Positions 32,673 to 39,744 of a stretch of DNA of 64,000 bases are shown in pieces. The number at the start of each line of letters is the position of its first letter. Position 1 is the first letter of the stretch. Origin of the DNA: Syntrophopropionicum propionicicum_A. Its GTDB lineage: Bacteria > Bacillota > Desulfotomaculia > Desulfotomaculales > Pelotomaculaceae. The DNA lies in NCBI RefSeq assembly GCF_048984525.1, contig NZ_JBMGJC010000014.1, positions 37,060 to 101,059 on the forward strand, written 5' to 3'. The position numbers and the translations under genes are program-made. The notes under the pieces are model-generated. The model was not told the origin of the DNA. It did no database searches and saw nothing but the letters and a program-made list of their open reading frames with translations.

Positions 32673-33419
32673 ATGAAACTGTATAAAGTCGACGCGATTG
32701 TACTGAGGTCTATAGAGTGCGGCAACGGTGACAAGCTGCTGGTCATTTTTTCGCGGGAACACGGCAAGATGAAGGTCATGGCCCATGGAGTGACTAAACC
32801 GTCCAGCAGGAAACGCGGCTCCGTGCAGCCTTTCACCTATACCAAATTTCTAATCCACCGGGGCAGGGAACTCGACTCTGTCAGCCAGTGTGAAGGGATT
32901 GAGATGTTTCCCTTTCTCAGGGCCGACCTGGGGATAATCAGCTATGCGAGCTACCTGGCCGAACTGGTCCAATGCCTCATACCGGAAGGAGAACAAAACG
33001 AACCGCTCTTCCGCCTGCTCCTGGAGACAATGCGCCTGATGAAAGAGAGGGAGGCTGAAATACTAACCCGCTCCTTTGAGCTTAAGGCCGCCGGGCTGAT
33101 GGGCTACCTGCCCGTGCTTGAGGCCTGCGCGCACTGCGGGGAACCTCCGGCCGGAAGTCTTTTTTTCAGCGCTGAGACCGGCGGAGTGCTGTGCGAGGCA
33201 TGCGGCGCCGGTGACCCGCGGGCTGTTCCCGTCAGCAGGGGTATGGTGGAGACGTTGAAGGCGCTTTTAAACTGGCCCCAGGACAGGCTGCGCCAGCTTA
33301 AAATCAGCCCTGCCGACAGAAAGCGGATTAAAACTTTGTTATACGATTACCTGAAATATTACCTGGAGCGGGACCTGAAGTCAGCTTCCTTTATAAACCG
33401 GTTTGCCGAAGAGCCTTGA
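32673..33419 (+). CDS. recO: DNA repair protein RecO
   Basis: RecO anneals ssDNA and, with RecR, loads RecA at gaps. The 248-residue product starts with the OB-fold MKLYKVDAIVLRSIECGNGDKL (cited as MKLYKVDAIVLRS and GNGDKL) and has a zinc site CAHCGEPP ... CEACGAGD (about 150-177), then a helical C-terminus. GGGCGGGC precedes the ATG, a weak ribosome binding site. It keeps the usual place after era; only ubiX intervenes on the other strand. Confidence 0.94.
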   Translation: MKLYKVDAIVLRSIECGNGDKLLVIFSREHGKMKVMAHGVTKPSSRKRGSVQPFTYTKFLIHRGRELDSVSQCEGIEMFPFLRADLGIISYASYLAELVQCLIPEGEQNEPLFRLLLETMRLMKEREAEILTRSFELKAAGLMGYLPVLEACAHCGEPPAGSLFFSAETGGVLCEACGAGDPRAVPVSRGMVETLKALLNWPQDRLRQLKISPADRKRIKTLLYDYLKYYLERDLKSASFINRFAEEP

Positions 33420-33475
33420 GGATGTATAAAAATTTGCCCGCCGGGAGTAAATAATACCAAGGAAGGGGGATATAA

Positions 33476-33907
33476 ATGACCAGTGAGCTGGAGAAAATCG
33501 ACATACTGAGGGCCCGCCTGGACATCAGCTATAAAGAAGCGAAAGAAGCCCTCGACGCGGCAGGCGGAGATGTAGTCCAGGCGCTGATTGACCTAGAAAA
33601 GAGAGAAAGCGATTTTGGCGAATACTTTCAAGATAAGGGCCAAGACGTGCTGGGGCGGGTAAAAGGGTTTCTGCATAAGGGGCGTGATTACCGGATTAAA
33701 ATTAAGCAGGGGGACAGGGTGGTTTTTGAAGTCCCCGCTTCCCTGGGCGCGCTGGGGATCCTCGGGGCGCTTGCCAGCAGCGAAATTGCGTTGGTTGGAG
33801 CGCTGGGCGCGACTGCGGCCATGGCGAAAAAATATACCCTGGAATTTGAACGCAAGCCCGGTGAGGGCGCCGAAAACTGCCCCGCAGATGAGGAAGAAGA
33901 TATTTAA
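33476..33907 (+). CDS. DUF4342-type protein with N-terminal UBA/TS-N-like domain
   Basis: A 143-residue protein of unknown function. Residues 1-45 form a UBA/TS-N-like three-helix domain (DILRARLDISYKEAKEALDAAGGDV), here cited only by LDISYKEAKEALDAAGGDV, as in EF-Ts. A basic segment (about 65-85) leads to a hydrophobic stretch (about 93-118, SLGALGILGALASSEIALVG), likely a membrane insertion, and an acidic tail. GGAAGGGGG precedes the ATG. The gene lies between recO and the glycine T-box. Confidence 0.8.
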   Translation: MTSELEKIDILRARLDISYKEAKEALDAAGGDVVQALIDLEKRESDFGEYFQDKGQDVLGRVKGFLHKGRDYRIKIKQGDRVVFEVPASLGALGILGALASSEIALVGALGATAAMAKKYTLEFERKPGEGAENCPADEEEDI

Positions 33908-33920
33908 CGTCCCAAGGGCA

Positions 33921-33949
33921 TTGACTTTAAACCGTTAATTTGATAAATT
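33921..33949 (+). promoter_or_regulatory. Sigma-A promoter for the glyQS T-box transcript
   Basis: TTGACT (33921-33926) and TAAATT (33944-33949) are separated by 17 bases; the transcript would start near 33956, just before the T-box leader. Confidence 0.65.
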
Positions 33950-33955
33950 GGTAAA

Positions 33956-34279
33956 AAAATAAATGGGCGATGAGGAAAAGGTAGCCGGACGGTTGTTTCG
34001 AAGAGAGCCCGCTGGTGGTGAGAGAGGGCAAACAATGCCGGTGAAAGGCGTTTCCGAGCTGCGAGAGGAACACCAGATTCAGTCGTGGGTCGTGAGTCGT
34101 GGGACGTGGGAAGAAAACCACGATGACGGCTGGTTTGGTTAGTAAAGCTTGCGCATGAAAAAGTGGGCTTTTTCTAATGTCCGGTATCTGGAGCCGCGGC
34201 GGAGGACAAAGCCAAACAGGGTGGAACCGCGGGAAAAACTCCCGTCCCTGGTAGCAATACCGGGGCAGGGGAGTTTTTT
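33956..34279 (+). promoter_or_regulatory. Glycine T-box leader of glyQS
   Basis: The leader ends with the conserved T-box AGGGTGGAACCGCGGG (34218-34233) and a terminator: AACTCCCGTCCCTGGTA pairing with the strand around 34258-34276, followed by TTTTTT. Uncharged tRNA-Gly should bind and favour the antiterminator, raising glyQS expression when glycine is short. A GGC in GTGAAAGGCG (34047-34049) is a plausible glycine specifier codon. Oddly, four 7-base words of the GTCGTGG type run in tandem at 34082-34109 between Stem I and the antiterminator. Confidence 0.92.
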
Positions 34280-34319
34280 AGTTATTGTTTAATAACATTT
34301 GGATACAAGGAGGCAGGAC

Positions 34320-35198
34320 ATGAATTTTCAGGAACTCATCCTAAAGCTGAACAGTTTTTGGTCCGCACAAAACTGTATCATCCAGCAGCCTTACGATGTG
34401 GAAAAAGGAGCCGGCACCATGAACCCGGCGACTTTTTTACGGGCGCTGGGCCCGGAGCCGTGGCGGGTGGGATATGTTGAGCCGTCGCGCCGCCCCACCG
34501 ACGGCCGCTACGGGGAAAACCCCAACAGGCTGCAGCATTACTACCAGTACCAGGTGATTTTAAAGCCCTCGCCGGACGACGTGCTGGAGGTCTACCTGGA
34601 CAGCCTGAAGGCGATCGGAATTGACCCGGACGAGCACGATATCCGCTTTGTCGAGGACAACTGGGAATCCCCCACCCTGGGCGCCTGGGGGCTGGGCTGG
34701 GAAGTCTGGCTGGACGGCATGGAGATAACCCAGTTCACTTATTTCCAGCAGTGCGGCGGCATTGACTGCCGGCCGGTTTGCGCGGAAATAACCTACGGCC
34801 TGGAGCGGATAGCCATGTTTATCCAGGGAGTCGACAACGTTTATGACATCACCTGGGTGGACGGGATTACCTACGGCGACGTCCACCACAAGGGCGAGGT
34901 GGAGCATTCCCACTATAACTTTGAACTGGCGGATACCGGTATGCTGTTCAAGCTCTTTGATTTATACGAGAAAGAAGCGCAGAGCGTTATCGGAAAAGGT
35001 TTTATCCTGCCGGCTTACGACTACGTGCTTAAATGCTCGCATGCTTTTAACCTCCTGGATGCGCGCGGCGCTATAAGCGTAACTGAGCGCACAGGTTTTA
35101 TCGCCAGGGTGCGGAACATGGCCAGGCTGTGCGCCCAGGCCTATGTCGAGCAGCGTGAAGCCATGGGCTACCCGCTGTTGAAGAGGAAGGAGGCGTAA
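34320..35198 (+). CDS. glyQ: Glycyl-tRNA synthetase alpha subunit
   Basis: Catalytic subunit of the bacterial alpha2beta2 GlyRS. 292 residues, the normal size, with MNFQELILKLNSFW at the start, GAGTMNPATFLRALGPEPW (about 30-48) and RRPTDGRYGENPNR (about 57-70), all highly conserved. ATG34320 has AAGGAGG 7 bases upstream; an in-frame upstream codon lies before that site and is not used. It follows the T-box leader and precedes glyS by 4 bases. Confidence 0.98.
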   Translation: MNFQELILKLNSFWSAQNCIIQQPYDVEKGAGTMNPATFLRALGPEPWRVGYVEPSRRPTDGRYGENPNRLQHYYQYQVILKPSPDDVLEVYLDSLKAIGIDPDEHDIRFVEDNWESPTLGAWGLGWEVWLDGMEITQFTYFQQCGGIDCRPVCAEITYGLERIAMFIQGVDNVYDITWVDGITYGDVHHKGEVEHSHYNFELADTGMLFKLFDLYEKEAQSVIGKGFILPAYDYVLKCSHAFNLLDARGAISVTERTGFIARVRNMARLCAQAYVEQREAMGYPLLKRKEA

Positions 35199-35202
35199 AA
35201 GC

Positions 35203-37293
35203 ATGGGTGACAGCAGCAGGGATTTTTTACTTGAAATTGGTGTGGAAGAAATGCCGGCCAGGTTTCTCGATCCGGCCCTGGCTGAGCTTAAGGAATTGGC
35301 CGCGGCGGCCTTGAAGGAGCATCGCCTTGCTTTTAAAAACATGACTGCCTGCGGCAGCCCGCGGCGCATCGCGCTGTTGGTGGAGGGAGTGGCCGTCAGC
35401 CAGGAGCCCCTGGAAATGGAAGTGAAGGGACCGGCCGTAAAGGTCGCGTACAAGGACGGAGTCCCGACCAGGGCGGCCGAAGGCTTTGCCGCCAGCCAGG
35501 GAGTAAAGGTTCCCGACCTGGTGCAAAAACCGGTCGGCCATGTGGATTATGTCTTTGCCGTGAGAAGAGAAGCGGGCCGTCCGGCCATGGAAGTCCTCCC
35601 GGCGATAGTTCCCGGCCTGATTACAGGGCTGCATTTTCCCAAGCCGATGCGCTGGCGCGACCTGGAGTTCCGTTTTGCCAGGCCGATCCGCTGGATAGTA
35701 TCTCTGTTTGGTAAGGACATAGTGGAGTTTGAATTTGCCGGGCTGAAAGCCGGCAGGACTACATACGGCCACCGTTTCCTGAGCAAAGAACCCCTTGAGC
35801 TGGGCGAGCCGGCACAATACATCGGGACAATGAGGAAGAACCATGTCATGGTGGATGTGAAGGAGCGCAGGGACGAGATCTGGCGGCAGGTGTGCAGGCT
35901 GGCAAGTTCCGTGGGCGGTTTTGTGGAAGAGGACGAAGATCTCCTGAATGAAGTAAACAACCTGGTTGAGTACCCCACAGCCCTGATGGGTGAATTCAGC
36001 CCTGATTACTTAAAGCTGCCCAAAGAGGTGCTGGTTACTCCCATGAGGGAGCACCAGCGCTATTTCCCCGTGGTGGACGCTGAAGGCAGCCTCCTGGCAA
36101 AATTCATTGCCGTAAAAAACGGCGCCGCCGATCACCTCGATATTGTCAGGGCGGGAAACGAGAAGGTGCTGAGAGCCCGCCTGGCTGACGCCAACTTCTT
36201 TTACCAGGAAGACATAAAGTCACCCTTAGCCGGGAAAGTGCCTGAGCTCAAGAAAATTGTTTTCCAGGAGAGCCTTGGCACGGTTTACGACAAAACAGTC
36301 CGGGTGGGTGAAATAGCCGCTTACCTGGCTGAGGAACTGGGGGCGGGCGATGAGGACAAAGAAACCGCCCAGCGCGCGTCCATTCTCGCCAAGGCTGACC
36401 TGGTCACGAACATGGTCTATGAATTTCCGGAACTGCAGGGTTACATGGGCCGGGAGTACGCGGTGCGCTCGGGCGAAAGCGACGCGGTGGCGGAGGCTAT
36501 TTTTGAACACTACCTGCCGCGTTTTGCCGGCGACCGGCTGCCGGATACCTTGCCTGGAAAAATACTCAGCATATCAGACAAGATAGACACTATTGTGGGA
36601 TGTTTCGCTATCGGCATCCAGCCGACAGGTTCCCAGGACCCGTACGCGCTCAGGCGGCAGGCCCTGGGCATAAGCAATATTATCCTGGAAACCGGGGCGG
36701 CTCTTTCCCTGAAAAAACTGATTGAGACAGCCTACTCCTGCTACGAGGGGAAAGTCCTGCTGGTACTTTCCATGAATGAGGTCATAGAAGAAGTCACTGA
36801 ATTTTTCAAGCAGAGAATTAAAGGGATCCTGGATGACCGGGGCTTTTCTTATGACACCGTGGACGCGGTGCTCACCACCGGCTACGATAATTTATACGAT
36901 GTCCTTCTGCGGGCAAACGCCCTGGCTGAATTCCGCCAGGAACCTGATTTCGCTGATTTGCTAACAGCTTTCATCCGGGCCAACAATCTTTCTAAAAACG
37001 CCGACACCCTGCATGTTGAACCGGAGTTACTGGAAGACTTCTCCGAGAAGTCCCTCTACAAGCTTTTGTCGGAAGTGGAGGCTCGGGCCAAAGCATATCT
37101 TGATCAGCAGGACTACCGCGGCCTGCTCGGAGCTATCGCGACCCTCCAGGCGCCGCTCGATAAATTCTTCACCTCCGTGATGGTCATGGTGGACGACGAG
37201 AAAGTGCGGGACAACCGCCTGGCGATGCTGGCCAACCTGGCCGCTCTAGTGAAACAGGTGGCCGACCTGAGCAAAATCGTAGTAACCGCGTAA
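35203..37293 (+). CDS. glyS: Glycyl-tRNA synthetase beta subunit
   Basis: Beta subunit of GlyRS, involved in tRNA binding and holoenzyme assembly. 696 residues, starting DFLLEIGVEEMPARF, with the conserved HFPKPMRW (about 145) and TPMREHQRYFPV (about 276), and an HD-like region ADLVTNMVYEFPELQGYMG (about 397-415). The C-terminal DALR-like anticodon domain completes it. AAGGAGG lies before ATG35203. Repeats begin 7 bases after the stop. Confidence 0.97.
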   Translation: MGDSSRDFLLEIGVEEMPARFLDPALAELKELAAAALKEHRLAFKNMTACGSPRRIALLVEGVAVSQEPLEMEVKGPAVKVAYKDGVPTRAAEGFAASQGVKVPDLVQKPVGHVDYVFAVRREAGRPAMEVLPAIVPGLITGLHFPKPMRWRDLEFRFARPIRWIVSLFGKDIVEFEFAGLKAGRTTYGHRFLSKEPLELGEPAQYIGTMRKNHVMVDVKERRDEIWRQVCRLASSVGGFVEEDEDLLNEVNNLVEYPTALMGEFSPDYLKLPKEVLVTPMREHQRYFPVVDAEGSLLAKFIAVKNGAADHLDIVRAGNEKVLRARLADANFFYQEDIKSPLAGKVPELKKIVFQESLGTVYDKTVRVGEIAAYLAEELGAGDEDKETAQRASILAKADLVTNMVYEFPELQGYMGREYAVRSGESDAVAEAIFEHYLPRFAGDRLPDTLPGKILSISDKIDTIVGCFAIGIQPTGSQDPYALRRQALGISNIILETGAALSLKKLIETAYSCYEGKVLLVLSMNEVIEEVTEFFKQRIKGILDDRGFSYDTVDAVLTTGYDNLYDVLLRANALAEFRQEPDFADLLTAFIRANNLSKNADTLHVEPELLEDFSEKSLYKLLSEVEARAKAYLDQQDYRGLLGAIATLQAPLDKFFTSVMVMVDDEKVRDNRLAMLANLAALVKQVADLSKIVVTA

Positions 37294-37300
37294 AGCACAA

Positions 37301-37388
37301 CGTGTCAAGGGGACGGTAACCGTGTCAAGGGGACGGTTCTCTTGACACGCTTTCGGACCGCGACAGTAGGGACGGTTCTCGCTGTCGC
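37301..37388. repeat. R1 units and an R1b variant after glyS
   Basis: A truncated unit (37301-37317), a full unit (37321-37349), and a variant of equal length (37360-37388) in which the arms are GCGACAG/CTGTCGC while the GGGACGGTTCTC core is kept. The variant shows that arms have co-varied, which points to selection or copying as a hairpin. Confidence 0.85.
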
Positions 37389-37816
37389 AATTTGAACTAA
37401 GGAAAATCTCTTGTTATGTATGGCCGGATTTATCCGGCCATACAATGGGTTACATACATCAGCCCTCAAGCAGGCACCGGACAGAGGTGTGTACCCGTAC
37501 CTAAAATGATGTGTCTCATTCCGCTAACGGCTGAAGCCGCACCTGAATTCCCGTCTCTTATACTTTTAATTCAGACTCTCAAATTAACGCTTACAGGAAA
37601 TGTATCCAGTTCATCCGCGACAGTGGGGACGGTTCTCACTGTCGCAATTACGTGTCAGGGGGACTGTATCTCCTGTACCGTTTTCTTCATACAACGTTAT
37701 CGCACATTTGCCAGTAACGCTTATTTCTGTTACACGCTAGTAGATTTGGGGTAAGGTATCTGCCTTTCTGTTTCAGTGGCAGGTTTTTGATTTTTTAAAA
37801 TGCGACAACCCATGGA
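37389..37816. repeat. Repeat-rich intergenic region downstream of glyS
   Basis: No credible gene. It holds R2 palindromes at 37415-37444 (TGGCCGGATTTATCCGGCCA) and about 37526-37548 (ACGGCTGAAGCCG), a second R1b unit at 37617-37645 (arms GCGACAGT/ACTGTCGC), and a decayed R1 unit near 37650-37682. Open frames across it only translate repeats. Confidence 0.7.
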
Positions 37817-38014
37817 TTGAACCGGGCCAAAGGCTACGGTCTGAAAAGTGTCCGCATTCAGGCCAAACTAACGGCCCTGGCGGTAAATTTGAAGCGGATA
37901 GCCAGAATGGTATCCGCCTCAAAGGGTTTGTATACGCTTGTTTTTAGGTTGCAATACTGTATGTTGCTGATTAATCGGGATTATTTGATTAGGGGACAAG
38001 CCGAGGCGACCTAA
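37817..38014 (+). pseudogene. C-terminal remnant of a DDE transposase (IS1182/IS5-like)
   Basis: The 65-residue frame contains AKGYGLKSVRIQAKLTALA followed by VNLKRIARMV, which looks like the conserved C-terminal end of IS1182- or IS5-type DDE transposases ('GL..VR.QA.LTA...N.KR'). There is no catalytic domain, ribosome binding site or flanking inverted repeats, so it is a dead fragment left in a repeat-rich spacer. The family assignment is by eye. Confidence 0.55.
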
Positions 38015-38040
38015 AAAGGGTACTTTTTTAGCAGCCTCGA

Positions 38041-38142
38041 ACCGTCCCCCTTGACGCGATCGTGTCAAAAGAACCGTCCCCGTGACACGATCGTGTCAAG
38101 AGAACCGTCCCCTTGACACGATTGAACCGTCCCCTTGACACG
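38041..38142. repeat. Array of R1 units upstream of the ccpN-like gene
   Basis: A truncated unit (38041-38058), two full units (38061-38089, 38092-38120) and a truncated one (38121-38142) follow at the usual 31-bp step, all in the AACCGTCCCC orientation. Confidence 0.88.
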
Positions 38143-38264
38143 ATTTTGCGGTAACATGGAAATTAATTTTTCAACTAAAAAGGGATGGAAATTATCCGGA
38201 AATTAATATATATTATATATGTGTTAAAACAAATTAGTATGTCATATATGCTCTACAAGGAGCG

Positions 38265-38909
38265 ATGGATTTGAAGCTTACGAAGCGGCAGGAAAATATC
38301 CTTGAGATCGTCAGCAACTACGGTCCAATCACCGGCGAGCGCATCGCCGAGATGCTAACCCTGACCAGAGCCACGCTCAGGCCCGACCTGGCTATACTGA
38401 CAATGTCAGGACTGCTCGAGGCCCGTCCAAGGGTAGGGTACTTCCACAGCGGAAAGTCCCGTTACAGGGTTGTTGCAGAAAAACTGAATAGCGTTTTGGT
38501 CGACAGTGTCAAGTCAGTCCCGATAGTTGTCAGTGAAAAGTGCTTCGTCTACGACGCGGTGGTCACCATGTTTATCGAGGATGTGGGCACTCTTTTTGTG
38601 GTTAAGGAAGGAGGCCTGCTGGAAGGGGTAATATCCCGCAAGGACCTTCTGAAAACGACCCTTGGCGGGCATGATATTCAAAAACTTCCTGTCAAGGTGG
38701 TTATGACCAGGATGCCCAACCTGGTCCTCACGACGCCGGAAGAAACGGTATGGCTGGCCGCTAAAAAAATAATGGCCCATGAAGTCGACGCCCTGCCCGT
38801 GGTGCGCAAGGTTAGCCTTGCAGATGGAAGCGAAGGGCTGGAGGTAGTGGGACGTTTGAGCAAAACCAATATTACCCGGCTTTTTGTTGAACTGGGAGAA
38901 GGGTATTAA
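38265..38909 (+). CDS. ccpN: CcpN-like repressor (HTH plus two CBS domains)
   Basis: A 214-residue transcription regulator. The N-terminal winged helix (LTKRQENILEIVSNYGPITG, with ATLRPDLAILTMSGLLEARP as recognition part) is followed by two CBS domains (about 85-205). CcpN of Bacillus (YqzB) represses gluconeogenic genes; its partner YqfL regulates PPDK. Here the neighbours are exactly the ppsR-like gene and ppdK, so control of pyruvate-PEP interconversion is likely. AAGGAG precedes ATG38265. It ends 5 bases before the ppsR start codon. Confidence 0.88.
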   Translation: MDLKLTKRQENILEIVSNYGPITGERIAEMLTLTRATLRPDLAILTMSGLLEARPRVGYFHSGKSRYRVVAEKLNSVLVDSVKSVPIVVSEKCFVYDAVVTMFIEDVGTLFVVKEGGLLEGVISRKDLLKTTLGGHDIQKLPVKVVMTRMPNLVLTTPEETVWLAAKKIMAHEVDALPVVRKVSLADGSEGLEVVGRLSKTNITRLFVELGEGY

Positions 38910-38913
38910 GGGG

Positions 38914-39744
38914 GTGTCCAACATTTCTGATAAAACTGTAATTTACATCGTGTCCGATTCCGTGGGTGAAACCGCGGAGCTGGTGGCCCTGGCCGCGGCA
39001 AGCCAGTTTAATCACGGCAGCGTGGATATACGCCGGGTGCCTTATGTCAATGATCCCAACGAGATACCTGAGATTGTGGAAGAAGCCAGCCACTTCAACA
39101 GCCTTATCGCTTACACCCTGGTCATTCCGGAATTAAGGGACGTCCTGATCCACGAGGCGGAAAAATGCGGCATTCCGACAGTGGATATTATGACGCCGAT
39201 GCTCGATGCTCTGTCAGCTGTTATCCACCGCCAGCCGAAGCTGGAGCCCGGTCTGGTCAGGCGGATGGACGACGAGTATTTTCGCAAGGTCGAGGCGATC
39301 GAGTTTGCCGTCAAGTATGACGACGGCAAGAACCCGAGGGGAATTATCCGGGCCGACCTGGTCGTTATCGGTGTGTCCCGCACATCCAAAACTCCGCTCT
39401 GCATGTACCTGGCCCACAAGCGGATAAAGGTGGCCAACGTGCCGCTAGTCCCGGAAGTGGCCCCGCCCAAAGAAATTTTTCAGCTGCAATCTTATAAACT
39501 GATCGGCCTGACCATCAAGCCCAAGCACCTGCATGAAATCCGCAGGGAAAGGCTGAATACCCTTGGCCTGACCTCTAACGCCGACTATGCCAGCATGGAA
39601 CGGATACTGAAAGAGCTTGAATACGCCGAGGGCATTATGAAGAAAGCAGGCTGCCCCATTATCGACGTGACCAATAAGGCAATAGAAGAGACCGCAACCA
39701 GGGTTATGGAGATTTACTACAGGGGTGAAAGGCATGGCAGATAA
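38914..39744 (+). CDS. ppsR: PPDK regulatory protein (bifunctional kinase/pyrophosphorylase, DUF299)
   Basis: Members of this family inactivate PPDK (or PEP synthase) by ADP-dependent phosphorylation of an active-site Thr and reactivate it by phosphorolysis. The 276-residue protein begins VIYIVSDSVGETAELVA after a short leader and has the P-loop-like GVSRTSKTPLCMYLA (about 146-160) typical of the family. The start chosen is GTG38914; GGAGAAGG (about 38896-38903) is about 10 bases upstream. Its last 11 bases overlap ppdK, its likely target, so enzyme and regulator are translationally coupled. Confidence 0.93.
   Translation: MSNISDKTVIYIVSDSVGETAELVALAAASQFNHGSVDIRRVPYVNDPNEIPEIVEEASHFNSLIAYTLVIPELRDVLIHEAEKCGIPTVDIMTPMLDALSAVIHRQPKLEPGLVRRMDDEYFRKVEAIEFAVKYDDGKNPRGIIRADLVVIGVSRTSKTPLCMYLAHKRIKVANVPLVPEVAPPKEIFQLQSYKLIGLTIKPKHLHEIRRERLNTLGLTSNADYASMERILKELEYAEGIMKKAGCPIIDVTNKAIEETATRVMEIYYRGERHGR

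Noticed and set aside
37416..37754. 112-codon frame downstream of glyS
   Set aside because: It reads across R2 and R1b repeats, has no ribosome binding site, and the product has no domain-like pattern.
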